A stretch of DNA of 64,000 bases from Sabellastarte sp. h YS-2021 (Eukaryota > Annelida > Polychaeta > Sabellida > Sabellidae): contig OZ024935.1 in NCBI GenBank assembly GCA_964017235.1, forward strand, positions 29,615,596 to 29,679,595, given 5' to 3'. The notes beneath the pieces are model-generated. The model saw only the letters and a program-made list of their open reading frames with translations. It was not told the origin of the DNA and searched no databases. The translations under genes and the position numbers were made by a program. Of this stretch, positions 19,684 through 31,400 are shown piece by piece; the stretch's first letter is position 1; every line of letters starts with the position of its first letter.

Positions 19684-20342
19684 CAAGGTCTTATCTTACC
19701 ACATCAGAAGTATCCCAGCTCATGGTTTCCTAGGTTGGTTTCACATCCCAAAAATCTAGTAGCAATAATAAGCAAGTTACAAGGACTTTTAAAGTGTGAA
19801 GTTTTTTCACCATTTTGTTCAGTGTATCTTTGTCTTGAATAAGACAATTGTCAAGTCGTACATTATAACAAACAAGTCTCTTAAATGTAAAATTATTCCT
19901 GCTTGTGAAGCGTTTAATGAATGGGGTCAACAATTGTTTTACCTCACAAATGTCGCTTTGCTTCAGTTTGAATTTTAGCATACTTAGTAACTAAAAACCA
20001 GGGAACCATAAAATGTCTCTTTATCAATCAAACTATTGAAGAGTTTGCAACATCGAAACTCTTGTTGCGCCTGTTTATAGTATACCATCCCTTCCAGTGG
20101 ATCTGTTTACACATCATAAAATTCTTGTCTATGATTTCCCAACACTGTTTTCCTTTTTGTATGATTGTAGAAATTTTTGAGTGAAGCAAATGGCACTGTA
20201 AATTTTGAAGCACATTTTACTGGACACTGGTATTATCCAGGCTTTTTGGTATTACTAATAATCCACACTTAGTCGGAACTTGGACTGTCACATGTGAGGG
20301 AATTATTTGCATCACATTACCCAAATCTGGTTTGTTTTACAG
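19684..20342. other. no feature recognised
   Basis: AT-rich sequence with short frames on both strands and no recognisable similarity. Confidence 0.45.
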
Positions 20343-20517
20343 TTATGGGTGTATAGTAACTGCTTATGGATTGGGAGACTTTAGCAGTTGTTTGGTTCAC
20401 AAGTTAGATCACTTGGGACTCAATCCTGTGGTCATGGGTTTCTGTCAGGCTCATGAGAAGATGCGGGATTTACTGAAGTCCAGTCCAGAAATGATCTTAG
20501 AAATGAAAAGGACATGA
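20343..20517 (+). other. possible 3'-terminal exon (unknown protein)
   Basis: A good acceptor (TGGTTTGTTTTACAG) is followed by 58 open codons and TGA: YGCIVTAYGLGDFSSCLVHK, then LDHLGLNPVVMGFCQAHEKM, then RDLLKSSPEMILEMKRT. Codon choice and amino-acid makeup look protein-like against the AT-rich background. No family is recognised and upstream exons were not identified. It could be a decayed mobile-element fragment. Confidence 0.3.
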
Positions 20518-20801
20518 AAATCTGACTTTGGCCTGTGGATTGCTACTAGTCCTATGTTTACTGTAGCGATGTGTTTTTTCTGGACTATTGCTTAAAGTTT
20601 TCATGACAACTTCAGCAAGGTTTCACGTATGTAACAGTGAAGGGTATATATATGGAAATGCCACATCATTCGCCACATCACTTTTTTAATATAAGAACAA
20701 GGTTTTCCAAAGTTCTTTTATCCTTATATTTCTTCTGCGGCCTGGTATTTTGAATGCACAAAAGTAAATACTAAAAGCAGATGAATATAGGCTTTTTATT
20801 G

Positions 20802-21585
20802 GTAAATAATGTATTGTCCAGTGCAGTACATTATAAAGTTGGTGACATCTTTACTGATAAGTAAAATACATTGTATGGGTATATTATGAATATAATATTT
20901 TTATTGGGAAGTGTATTGTACAATGCAGTACATTATAAAGTTGGTGACATGTTTACTGCAAAATATAATATATTATATGGGTACATTATGAATATAAACT
21001 TTCTGTTTTAAGTGATACATTGTACTTTGCAGGACGAATCATGGTCAACTCGGACCTTTGCCAACTCGGCCCCATTCAGATGCAAACTCTGCTCTATGTG
21101 AAGCTCATTCTCACATTTGTTAATTATGTATGCACCATATAGTAATCATGTATTGTGTGTTTTATGAGACAAATGATAGCTGAAATATGTTGTATCTGAT
21201 ATCAATGGAAATGGTTTTAGAAAGTAGTATTTAACAGTTGATGGCTAACATTATTAAACTGTTACCAATGGATTTGATAAAACATTTTAATACATATTAT
21301 AATTATTGTGTAAACCTGAATCAAGATTATTTGTTACTATTATATCCATGATTAAAAACTCTAAACAATGATACCTAGATTATCAAAATCCATCCATGAA
21401 TAAAGGTTTTTTGTCATTTTCTAATTGAATAGGGCCGAGTTTGCATAGATGAGTCCGAGTTGGCAGGGGCCGAGTTGGCAAAGGTTCGAGTTGACGAGTT
21501 TCCATGTAGAAAATTATAAAGTTGCTGACATTTTTACTGGTATATATAACACATTATATGGGTACATTATACACTGCTAATTTTG
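20802..21585 (+). repeat. about 105-bp tandem repeat, three units, third split by a MITE
   Basis: Units share CATTATAAAGTTGGTGACAT, TTTACTG and ATGGGTAYATTATGAATATA. The third copy starts near 21011, is interrupted at about 21036-21502 and resumes with AAAATTATAAAGTTGCTGAC. Confidence 0.85.
21036..21502. mobile_element. MITE with long terminal inverted repeats, superfamily unknown
   Basis: The left end GTCAACTCGGACC then TTTGCCAACTCGGCCCC pairs with the right end GGGGCCGAGTTGGCAAA then GGTTCGAGTTGAC. Inner homology (ATGCAAACTC) extends the arms to roughly 80 bp with small indels. The body is AT-rich and non-coding. It interrupts one unit of a tandem repeat, which proves insertion. No clear target duplication was found. 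Confidence 0.85.
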
Positions 21586-21589
21586 AACT

Positions 21590-23640
21590 ATTTATAGTCT
21601 TTAGAAAACCAGAACCTACTCCCAGGTGGCTTCTTTAGGGACTCAAGGGACTCTTTACATAAATCCACTGCAGCTGTAACAGCATATATATCCATCAGAT
21701 TACAGTAGCAGTGAACATGTTGAACACTTCCAAGGGGCTCCTTGACATTGTTCATAATCACGTGTACCAGCAGTCCTGGTAGCTTCATTCAAAAAATCTC
21801 CTTACAATATTAATGTCCACATGATGGTCCCTTTTCTGCAACTCTTGTAGGGTTGTCCCAGCTTGCTTAAATCTGTCACGTTGTATCAAGATCTGCTTTC
21901 TTGGTGTCTGTTTAATTGGCTATGCTCAATCTGGGTCTTGAACGGTCAACATGTCTCTTGTTGTTATAATATTCTGTGCACTATGTGATGTGGACTACAT
22001 CTCTGTTGTATATGACTGTGTTCTTCATTGAATCTTCAGAGTGTGAATATATGTTTACAGGGTAAAGCCTTGGAAGTTCTAAATGGGCAGTCATATTCTG
22101 ACGTGGTCACATTTCTAACTTCTGACAAACTGCTTACAGCGGTGGGTGAAACTACTTTCACTTCGGTTGCAGCTTCTAATTACTGTTTAGCCATCTGAAA
22201 AGCATAAGGCGTTAAAAGAGATCTATACTTGTATTGCTCGTCACATTTCATAGGGGCCACGGGGACGCAGTGGAAACACTCGCCTCCCACCTGTGAGGTG
22301 TGTGGTTCATACCTTCGACCCTATGTGGGAAATTGGTAGTTGCCTTCCAGTGGCCCGCAGTTTACAGAACAGAACCTTGACCAATTGTGTGTATTAGTTT
22401 CCTCTGCCCATAAAACTACCTGTCGTGATATGACCTGTACAGTGTTGAAAGCGATGTTAAAACCCAAAAAATAAATCAGGTATTTCTGTCACAGGTTGCT
22501 CGCTGAGACTAGTCAATAGACAGTGGCTTCTTTCTGTGTGGAGTGTTGTGAGTACCCATGAAATGCTCAAATAATTCCTTCAGGCTGTGTCTGGTAATGA
22601 TGGACTTTTTCAGATGTGAAAAGAATGATTCAATCTTATTGTTTGTTTGTGTCCCTAAGGCACTAAGCTACTCCTCCGGCCTTCTACCCATTGATCCCTT
22701 ATTGTGCCAGTATTTTGTTAAAGTAGTTCTGGACTCTTTCAGGCATTACTGGTATTAGTGAACTGTATTTTCCCATGTAATCGTCATCTCTACTGTAAGT
22801 GATTCTTGGCTGTGGCTCAGTATTGCAATCTTCTCCTCAACTATACATAGCCATAAATTATAATATATCTTGTGTTTCTTTTTTCACTAACTATATACTG
22901 TAATCTCTTAACCAAATGTCTTCAAAACATGAAACAAGCAAATTTTTAATTCAGCTTGTGGTATTCCTGGTTTAATTGTGGCCTTGTCCGTCATATCTTT
23001 ATCAGTCATACTCACTTTGATTGCACTCCATTTGGGGTTGTACTTGAAAGCCTTTTTTGGATGGATATCTCATCTTTTTGTTCAAGGAATAAAAAAGTGA
23101 TCTGACTTTCTCCATTGCCATCCACACAAAACATAGTATAGAGAGTGTTGGTTGTTTGTTTTATAAGTTGCATTTGTCAAAACAACATCTGGGAATCGAT
23201 CAAATGCACCCATCATTTGTGGATCTTCAGAAATATAATCCTACAACTTTCCCTCTAAGAACAATTTCCGTCTTTATGGAAGGGTACTTCTCTGTAACCC
23301 ATTCACACAGATCTTTCATTTGCGTGTTTGATGTTGTGGTACAATCTTCCTTCTTGGAAGCCCAGGTGATATTGTGTATGTCCCTCACTTGTGGCTGTCT
23401 TTCCAGTTTTCTCTGCAAGATGCTGTATCAGCAATTTTTGGTTAGGATTAACCTTGAGCATTTTTTTTTTGTCTCTTTTAAACTTTCTTCATCAAGTTTT
23501 CTCATCTTTGGATGGTGCTGAAACACTTCCTCATTAACTTCATGGTTGTGTTTAATATTCCAACTGCGGAGTTGAAGCATCTTGCCATCTAATGACACAA
23601 CGGATTTTGCTGTTGAAGTGTTTGGAGAAATCCCTTTATT
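21590..23640 (-). pseudogene. decayed MULE-type transposase with FAR1-like and SWIM regions
   Basis: Read on minus from 23640 downwards: WNIKHNHEVNEEVFQHHPKM (end of a FAR1/WRKY-GCM1-like zinc region), a helical stretch LLIQHLAEKTGKT then DIHNITWASKK, a MULE core fragment CVDGNGESQI at about 23100-23125 (compare VDGNGESEI in ZSWIM/MULE proteins), LLTPYAFQMAKQ at about 22190-22240, and a SWIM-like zinc motif YDCPFRTSKALPCKHIF at about 22040-22105. MULE transposases use an RNase H-fold core plus a SWIM zinc finger. Many stops and frameshifts are present. A SINE (22253-22475) is inserted between core and SWIM parts. The last open frame (21588-21788) may be its tail or unrelated. Confidence 0.65.
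22253..22475 (+). mobile_element. tRNA-headed SINE, copy 1
   Basis: The head GGGGCCACGGGGACGCAGTG then CTCGCCTCCCACC resembles a tRNA A-box region, and GTGGTTCATACCT sits where the B box should be. The body holds TTTACAGAACAGAACCTTGA, AAAACTACCTGTCGTGATAT and GACCTGTACAGTGTTGAAAG, with an A-rich tail ending in ATAAA. It shares this whole body with 44266-44495 and 49610-49836. Pol III transcription and LINE-aided spread are inferred from the class. Confidence 0.85.
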
Positions 23641-23944
23641 CCTTCCTGTCCTGAACTGACCACCTTATTCAGAATAAAAAAATTAAAATGAATGGAATAA
23701 AAGTATCTACAAATAAACACATAAAATCAGTTTCTTCCACAGTGAAACAACAACAATCCAACAACAATAACAATCAAACAACAAGGCAATCCTCAGAGTA
23801 AGAAGGAACCAAAAAAATCTTAATTCATATGTACTGCTGGTGTTACACTCAGCAACTGATAATTGACTGAGCAAAGGGGGTCAGGACTTTATAAAACGGC
23901 AGTGTTCATAAAGTTGATGCAAACTGCCAACATAGTTGAGTGAA
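23641..23944. other. A-rich spacer
   Basis: Contains an imperfect CAACAATAACAA simple repeat near 23748-23785. No gene seen. Confidence 0.5.
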
Positions 23945-24324
23945 TTAAGCGTCCCGCAAGGGACGCTTGTTTGTGTATGGGAGAGCTTCCGGCTCCGGCG
24001 GCTCCGCATTTTGTTTTCCTTATAACTCTGTAACCGTTAGGCGGATTCTTTTCAAATTTGGCAGGTTTAGGCAGTAGCCTTGGGGAATTTTTTTGAATAT
24101 GCTGTAGTGACATTTCAACCAATCAGAGAGGTCACATGACCAAAAATGTCTTTTTTCGATGGGGAAGCTTGTCCGGATGATAACTTGAAAGGAATTTTAT
24201 CAATTCACCTGAAACTTGGCAAATACATTCATTCTATTAAAATCTGGAAATCATTAGATTTTGGCATTGATTGGTCAAGAAATGGCCGAGTAATTAATGA
24301 TTAATTAATCATTACAAATTTTCC

Positions 24325-25275
24325 AAATAAGGAAAACACAAAAATGCTTATATCTCGAAAACCGTGCTAGATAGAGCGATTTCGACGAAATTTTTGACCC
24401 ACAGGGTATCTCTGCGGAGTAGTTTTCCCAATTTTCAAAAAATTTTTGTCTCGCCCAAAATGGCGGCCATTTTGAATTTTCGAAATTTTCGCAAAAATTG
24501 CAAAACACAAAAATGCTTATATCTCAAAAACCGTGCTAGATAGAGCAATTTCGACAAAATTTTTGACCTGCAGGATATATCTCTGCGGAGTACTTTTCCC
24601 AATTTTCAAAAAATTTTTGTCTCGCCAAAAATGGCGGCCATTTTGAATTTTCGAAATTTTCGCAAAAATTGCAAAACACAAAAATGCTTATATCTGGAAA
24701 AGCGTGCTAGATAGAGCGATTTCGACGAAATTTTTGACCCGCAGGGTATCTCTGCAGAGTAGTTATCCCAATTTTGAAAAAATTTTTGTCTCGCCAAAAA
24801 TGGCGGCCATTTTGAATTTTCGAATTTTTCGCAAAAATTGCAAAACATAAAAATGCTTATATCTCGAAAACCCTGCTAGATAGAGCGATTTCGACGAAAT
24901 TTTTGACCCACAGGGTATATCTGCAGAGTAGCCATGCCACTTTTCAAAAAAATTTTGTCTCGCCAAAAATGGCGGCCATTTTGAATTTTCGAATTTTTCG
25001 CAAAAATTGCAAAACATAAAAATGCTTATATCTCGAAAACCGTGCTAGATAGAGCGATTTCGACGAAATTTTTGACCCACAGGGTATCTCTGCAGAGTAG
25101 CCATGCCAATTTTCAAAAAAATTTTATCTTGCCAAAAATGGCGGCCATTTTGAATTTTCGAATTTTTGCGCAAAAATTGCAAAACACAAAAATGCTAATA
25201 TTTCGAAAACCGTGCTACATAGAGCGATTTCGACGAAATTTTTTATCTTCAGGGTATCTCTGCAGAGCAGCTATC
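24325..25275 (+). repeat. 170-bp tandem array in copy A, about six units
   Basis: Units restart near 24333, 24501, 24672, 24841, 25010 and 25180 with CACAAAAATGCTTATATCTC, then AAAACCGTGCTAGATAGAGC, then GACGAAATTTTTGACCC, then AAAATGGCGGCCATTTTGAA. Units differ by only a few bases. Short minus-strand frames (such as FENSKWPPFLARQ) run through repeated units and are shadows. Two further diverged units lie at 26050-26310. Confidence 0.95.
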
Positions 25276-25955
25276 CCAAAGAGCTTTCACTTGAAGTTTC
25301 AGACCCATAGCTAATTGCTCACCTACTCAAAAAGAGTAAATGCGAATTACCTCTAAAAGTATTGCAGATAGCCAATTTTCTCAAATAACTCATTCACATA
25401 CTTTTGGGAGAGCTTTCACATGGTGAAGTTTCAGACCCATAACTAATTATTTACCTACTCAAAATGAGTAAATGCTAATTATCTGTAAAAGTATTGCGGA
25501 TACCCAATTTTTATCAAAAACTCATTCATCTACTTGTGGGAGAGCTTTCACATGGTGAAGTTTCAGACCCATAGCTAATTACTCAACTTCTCAAAATGAG
25601 TAAATGCGAATTATCTCTAAAAGTATTGCAGATAGCCAATTTTTCTCAAATAACTCATTCACCTACTTTTGGGAGAGCTTTCACTTGGTGAAGTTTCAGA
25701 CCCATAGCTAATTACTCACCTACTGAAAATGAGTAAATGTGAATTATCTCTAAAAGTATTGCAGATAGCCAATTTTTCTCAAATAACTCATTCACCTACT
25801 TTTGGGAGAGCTTTCACTTGGTGAAGTTTCAGACCCATAGCTAATTACTCACCTACTCAAAATGAGTAAATGTGAATTATCTCTTAATAGTATTGCAGAT
25901 AGCCAATTTTTCTCAAATAACTCATTCACCTACTTTTGGAAGAGCTTTCACACAC
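25276..25955 (+). repeat. 132-bp tandem array in copy A, about five units
   Basis: Units share GGGAGAGCTTTCACNTGGTG, AAGTTTCAGACCCATAGCTA, CACCTACTCAAAATGAGTAA and TTATCTCTAAAAGTATTGCA. Spacing is 131-133 bp. The same unit fills 33940-34915 and 35870-37600. Confidence 0.95.
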
Positions 25956-27120
25956 GAAAATGAAAAATTGTGAATATCTCGGAAAAGCTATTTCTTCTGC
26001 TTTAATGCTCGGTGGGAGATACACACCACGGCAGTGGTCTTGTCAAAAATTTTTGTCTCCCCAAAAATGGTGGCCATTTTGAATTTTCAAAGTTTTTGCA
26101 AAACACAAAAATGCTTATATCTCGAAAACCGTGCTATATGGAGTGAACTCAACAAAATTTTGGACCTGCTGGGTATCTCTGCAGAGTAGCCATGCCAATT
26201 TTCAAAATATTTTTGTCTCGCCAAATATAGCAGACATTTTTAATTTTTTTATTTTTTGCAAAACACAAAAATGCTTATATCTTGAAAACCGTGCTAGATA
26301 GAGCAGACTGCGCTGACTTTGGTTGCCACAACAGTATAAGGCTAGAAACGAAGCATTTTCTTAATACTTTAGCACTCACCTTTATATCCTTTTCGGGACG
26401 CTTTGTTTTTGCTATGCAAAAACATTATCTTTTTTTTTTTGCGAGCGATCCTCTAGTTGCTATTGAATTCAGTTGGGGAAAACATTTTGCAGAAGTTTTC
26501 GGACAAACTGATTACAATTAACTGAGGTGCAGTAGTAATTCAAACTAGATTGCAATTGATTGCAAGCGTTTGTTAACCTGTAAAACAGGTTGGCATTTAA
26601 TGAATGTCTGGTAAGAGTGAAAAGTCAGTGGTGTATGACTGTGCATTGTGAATTATGTCTGCTTAGCTAGAATTTATGTTTGATTGGCATAATAAGCTTC
26701 TTTCTATAATGATGGAGATATGTATTAGTCTCAGTAAACATCCCTACTTGTCAATTGTGTGTGACAATGCTTTGTGAATAATGATTCTGTGGAAATAAAT
26801 CAAGAGAAGTCTATGAAAAATGAAGTCATTCTTTACAGCACTTTCATGCAGTCAAAATACTAGGCCAGAACAGAAATTGAAAAATATAAAGACTTTTGTA
26901 CCCTAACACTCAAAATGTGAATCTGTTTATGCAGATATTTGCATTCAAAACACTAGCCATAGAGGAAATATAAAATAAGACTTCATGTCCTTACATTCAA
27001 AATTTGATTCCGTGTATGCATGTTTAGTAGAGGCATTCCATATCTATAGCATCGGTGTTATACACACGGATCCGGGTACTTGACCATACCATTGGTTTGA
27101 TGTTAATTTCACATTGGTTT

Positions 27121-27144
27121 TATCCCCATCAAACCATGGGGATA
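27121..27144. repeat. hairpin resembling a Helentron-like 5' end
   Basis: TATCCCCAT and ATGGGGATA pair across a short loop, in the style of the 5' hairpins at 23947, 32232 and 62808. No matching 3' end was found. Confidence 0.55.
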
Positions 27145-27239
27145 CTGACCCGCTTTTTGACATGATAATCCACTGTCGTCTTCCTACCTACCTATCCTCT
27201 TTGTTCCTTGTGGAACAAAAGGCAAGGCAAAGACTTCTC

Positions 27240-27375
27240 CACTTTTTTCTATCTTTCGTGACTCTTTCCTCAGTCATTCAGTCCTTCCATCCCATGTCTG
27301 TTCTTTCTCATTCTGCAGTTCTTCTCCATGTTTCTCTTGGCCTTCATCTGTTTCTCTTTCCATCTGGTGTCCAGG
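27240..27375 (-). pseudogene. LINE C-terminal relic
   Basis: On minus, 27312-27375 reads TPDGKRNR-stop-RPRETWRR. This matches a basic GKR-RGRPRETWRRT tract found near the C-terminus of several LINE families. Only this short tract is recognised; the plus-strand frame over it is a shadow. Confidence 0.5.
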
Positions 27376-29420
27376 TAAGTGTTGTTCTTGTATTGTCATA
27401 TTTTTCTTTTCTTTGGACAAAGTTTAATTTTGCAGAAATACATCTCATAAAAGCTACACAGAGTTGATCATTTCATTTTTGTCTGAGAGTCTGCATTGCA
27501 CGTTCAATGCTCTGGTTTTGAAAGTAACACAAACAAAAACCAAATTCTGTGCAACGTTAGGCTACAAGCAGAAAATATATTTTACCTGAGGCTGAGATGC
27601 TTTCTTAAAATAAGTTGTGTATTTGTTGTGTGGTTGTATTTTCCAATATTTTGATTCATAAAACTATTTGGGCCAGTGTTAGTTTTAGTTAGTTAGTTAG
27701 TTTTAGGACTAGTTCATGACTGTTGTGATTAATACTTTAAGATTGAATTACAATTTTAATCAATATGGTATTTGTTATTTAAATTATGTATCAACCGATA
27801 ATATTTGACAGTCATCTTTAATGGACAAGCAAGAAACACTAAGAAGTTTTCTTTTAAGAAAAGTAATAATTTTTTGCTGACATCTTATTGAAGTTGTCAG
27901 TACCACTGTTTCCTGTTATATGGTTTTTCTTATGTACATAACTAAAAAGGATTCACAGTACGTATCTCTTCCAGGGCATTTTCCCGAAAATTATGATTTT
28001 TTTGTATCCAGAATAAAATAGGATCTTTCCCAAGATTTCACAAAACAAAACTGACAAAAATTTTCAGAAAGATCCAGTCATTACTTTTGAAGTTATCGTG
28101 AACACAGATCAAAAATGTAAAAATATTTTGTTTGTTTTATATATAAAAACTACCACTCAAATCCCAGTTATTATTTGTATGACAACTGCCAATTAATGCA
28201 CAAGGACTTTATCTGTTTATATGAGGGCTGCATTTGCTCCAAGTATTTGAGCACTGGCAAATTGAAGAGTCTATTGAGGATCAGCGTGTCTTTTACTGGT
28301 TTTAATTGGGTGAAGTTAGATTTTCTGTTTTAAATTATCACTCGTATATCACTTTGCTTAGGTTTTACCATTATAAATGACAAGCAGCTGTTTGTTTCAA
28401 AGCCAGAAAAACTGGTTTGTACATTTGTAAATGGTCCCACTTCTAAATACTGGCCTTGAATCAGTGCATGAAAGTTGCTTTTCAAGATCAAGTGGTTTAC
28501 AATGAAGGAACATAATGGCACTACTTTTTTCCTCTACCTGTACAATGTGTTGAAAGGTATGCCAAATCTAAATTGGCCAATTCATTGCTACATGCCACTA
28601 GTTATCCAAGGTATGCATAGGCATAAAGGATAAAGTGATGGTTACTTTAATATATGATATATTTACATCAGATGTATCCTAGATAGTACCAATATTTGGT
28701 TCAATGAATTGGAAAGTAATTTAAAAGTGTGCTTGATGTGCAGCTTTTATTATCATTCTAATAATTTTTCCCTAACAGAACCCTGTTAATTTACTTTCAT
28801 ATTTCCTTGACAATTTCCTGTAATTATCAAATATGGTGGATCCCATAACGGTAAAGTAAAATTTTCCTAGACAATTTCCTGTAATTATCAAATATGACAT
28901 CTAGACCAAGGTTGATCTTTGCATTCGGGTGGTTATGTAAATACTGAGGCACAGGCCACCTGATTCTCACACATTCTCATAATGCACATGTGAAGGATGG
29001 TCCAGGAGCCTCTGGCCTTTCTCCTGGTTCTTTTTATGTGTAATTATTTCACATTCCAGTCCTGTGCTTCTGGGTTTGCTGGGTTTCCCCATTGTATTTT
29101 TGATGTAGAGTCACTTCACATTCACATTCTGGGCCTGTGCTGCTGCAGTTGCTGCTGGTGCTGTTATTTCCGCTGAGGTGACCAGTCCCTTTCCACTTTC
29201 CATATTGCTTTCCATTTTTCTCCTCTTGTTCTGAGAAGGACCATACATATATTGTCATTTTATCTGCAGTTGAAGATTTCTCCTCTTTCCAGCTCTCTGT
29301 TGTGTTGGGACAGCTTAACTATTCATCTCAATATTCATCAATAATCGCCTGGAAGACCTCTCAACTCATTTTCATCACACTGGAGCGTCTCACCCTAAAG
29401 TTGAATGCCAGACTCCTAAT

Positions 29421-30872
29421 TGAGTCCCCTGTGACCAGAAACCTTGAGGCTAGTGCTGGCTTCAGTTCTGCAGGATTTGGTACCAGATTCTGCTCCTCAG
29501 CAGTCTACCCAAATGAATATAATTCCTGAAACCCTGGATATCATTTGAGGCCCGATTGGGCAGTAGGACATGTGTATCTGTCTTGAACCCAGATTCTCTA
29601 CCACACCTCTGGATCTCTGCATCGGGTGGAGTGAACTGTCCAGGAGCTAAGCCTCCTGTGACCATGACTGTGAGCCCCGACCTTCTTCTCCTTGTCTCCG
29701 TCATGTGCAGTATATCTTGTAATGTCCATGAAGGTTATCATATGGGTAGCTCCACAAAATGTTACAGGCGTGGCTAGTGCAATTCTAATTCCTCTATGAT
29801 GTGTTGATTTTGGAAGTAAATATCAAACTGTCCTTTTAGAGTGTCGTCAGAAATGTGGGTACCTGGTGTATCATCCTGAGTGACCTTAAGGTTGCTATAC
29901 CAAATCTTTAGACCCAGGAGGTCAGGTATTGGTACCCATGGGAGGATCCAGGGCAACCTGGATCCCAAGACCCTCTAGTGGACATAACCCTGGAAGGAAA
30001 TAGGGTGACATTGAAGGTCACACAGTGTGAGGCATCATTTAAAAAAGTCTGGCATTTCCTCCTCTCTCTGCTGCTCCACTGATCATAGGAAGTGGTAATC
30101 CAAAAACAGCAGAGGAATGGAAGGGGGGGACATCTCCATGGATACATGAGTCCCCTGTGGCCAGAAACCTTGAGGCTAGTGCTGGCTTCAGTTCTGCAGG
30201 ATTTGGTACCAGATTCTGCTCCTCAGCAGTCTACCCAAATGAATATAATTCCTGAAACCCTGGATATCATTTGAGGCCCGATTGGGCAGTAGGACATGTG
30301 TATCTGTCTTGAACCCAGATTCTCTACCACACCTCTGGATCTCTGCATCGGGTGGAGTGAACTGTCCAGGAGCTAAGCCTCCTGTGACCATGACTGTGAG
30401 CCCCGACCTTCTTCTCCTTGTCTCCGTCATGTGCAGTATATCTTGTAATGTCCATGAAGGTTATCATATGGGTAGCTCCACAAAATGTTACAGGCATGGC
30501 TAGTGCAATTCTAATTCCTCTATGATGTGTTGATTTTGGAAGTAAATATCAAACTGTCCTTTTAGAGTGTCGTCAGAAATGTGGGTACCTGGTGTATCAT
30601 CCTGAGTGACCTTAAGGTTGCTATACCAAATCTTTAGACCCAGGAGGTCAGGTATTGGTACCCATGGGAGGATCCAGGGCAACCTGGATCCCAAGACCCT
30701 CTAGTGGACATAACCCTGGAAGGAAATAGGGTGACATTGAAGGTCACACAGTGTGAGGCATCATTTAAAAAAGTCTGGCATTTCCTCCTCTCTCTGCTGC
30801 TCCACTGATCATAGGAAGTGGTAATCCAAAAACAGCAGAGGAATGGAAGGGGGGGACATCTCCATGGATACT
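29421..30872 (+). repeat. 726-bp tandem duplication, nearly identical copies
   Basis: 29421-30146 and 30147-30872 match with an offset of exactly 726 bp and very few substitutions (GTGACCAG to GTGGCCAG near the start, AGGCGTGG to AGGCATGG near the middle). Open frames on both strands recur with the same offset (minus 29462-29704 and 30188-30430; minus 29774-29968 and 30500-30694). The minus-strand reading (DDTPGTHISDDTLKGQFDIY, TVMVTGGLAPGQFTPPDAEI) looks protein-like but matches no family I recognise. It is either a recent duplication or an assembly duplication. Confidence 0.95.
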
Positions 30873-31247
30873 AGGCCCAGGGCCACTCTGGACAGTAGGT
30901 GACAGTGAACAGGAGCTTTAAAATGTCCAAGTCAAAGTGGTTTAAGGTGGAAAACATTTAATGTACGTGTATAAAAATAGACATCACAAGCAAATTAAAA
31001 GTTTTCACATCTGCCAATAGCATGTGTGTAAAACTTAAAACATCTGAGTAGTTCGACTCTCATATTATTAAGTGACAGTGCTGAGCACTTGTCCCAATAT
31101 GACCCTAGCTGTTAAACGGGACATAAAAACTCCAACTTTGAGTTTGACATTTGAAAATCTGAGTTTGAATGAATACAAATTTGTGACATAATCAGAGGCC
31201 AATTTCATAAGGATGATTCATATGCAAACAGCCTTTATGGTAGCTTT
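30873..31247. other. no feature recognised
   Basis: AT-rich spacer between the 726-bp duplication and the next repeat start. Confidence 0.45.
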
Positions 31248-31400
31248 ATCCCCCACACCCTTTAAAGGCTGTGTGGGTATTGTTTTCACCCATGAAATCA
31301 TTATATTGGGCAGGCAGGCGGGCAGGTAAACCTTGTCTTGGCTATATCTCCGAAGCCATTAAGTATAAGAAAGTTCTTAATTGGGGATGTAGAATATACA
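31248..31400 (+). repeat. 5'-end-like segment of a third hairpin repeat family
   Basis: A hairpin (TATCCCCCACACCC then GGCTGTGTGGGTA, 31248-31279) is followed by TTTTCACCCATG and a TATATCTCCGAAGCCATTAA motif. The same order occurs at 62808-62930, so the two are copies of one dispersed family. Confidence 0.65.

Larger units (their letters stand above)
23945..26456 (+). mobile_element. Helentron-like non-autonomous element, copy A
   Basis: Starts TTAAGCGTCCC after A and ends CTCTAG before T. The 5' end is a perfect hairpin (AAGCGTCCC, loop GCAA, GGGACGCTT at 23947-23968). CGGGACGCTT at 26394-26403 is the inverse of the 5' terminus, but lies inside the end rather than at it. It is followed by a second perfect hairpin (TGTTTTTGC, loop TAT, GCAAAAACA at 26404-26424), a T run and GCGAGCGATCCTCTAG. 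An asymmetric terminal inverted repeat next to a 3' hairpin is the hallmark of Helentron/Helitron2-derived elements. It carries arrays of 170-bp and 132-bp units and no coding capacity. A second copy (31871-38116) has the same ends, confirming the boundaries. Confidence 0.8.
26457..29420. other. mostly featureless AT-rich DNA with small relics
   Basis: Holds a Helentron-like 5' hairpin at 27121-27144, a LINE relic at 27240-27375 (minus), a GTTA run near 27687-27705, and at 27980-28110 a single copy related to the 165-bp repeat. The rest shows no gene. A segment at 28800-28900 repeats a short block (GACAATTTCCTGTAATTATC) twice. Confidence 0.5.

Noticed and set aside
24305..25314. Overlapping open frames on both strands (for example FENSKWPPFLARQ) as a repeat protein
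   Set aside because: The unit is about 170 bp, not a multiple of three, and the frames simply follow the tandem repeat. No start context or domain is present.
27114..27467. 117-codon plus-strand frame and its CCAG|GTAAGT donor as an exon
   Set aside because: The opposite strand encodes a LINE RPRETWRR tract, so the plus frame is a shadow.
29556..30694. Paired frames in the 726-bp duplication as two tandem genes
   Set aside because: No recognised domain, frames are short, and the duplication alone explains the pairing. Kept as a repeat with a note.
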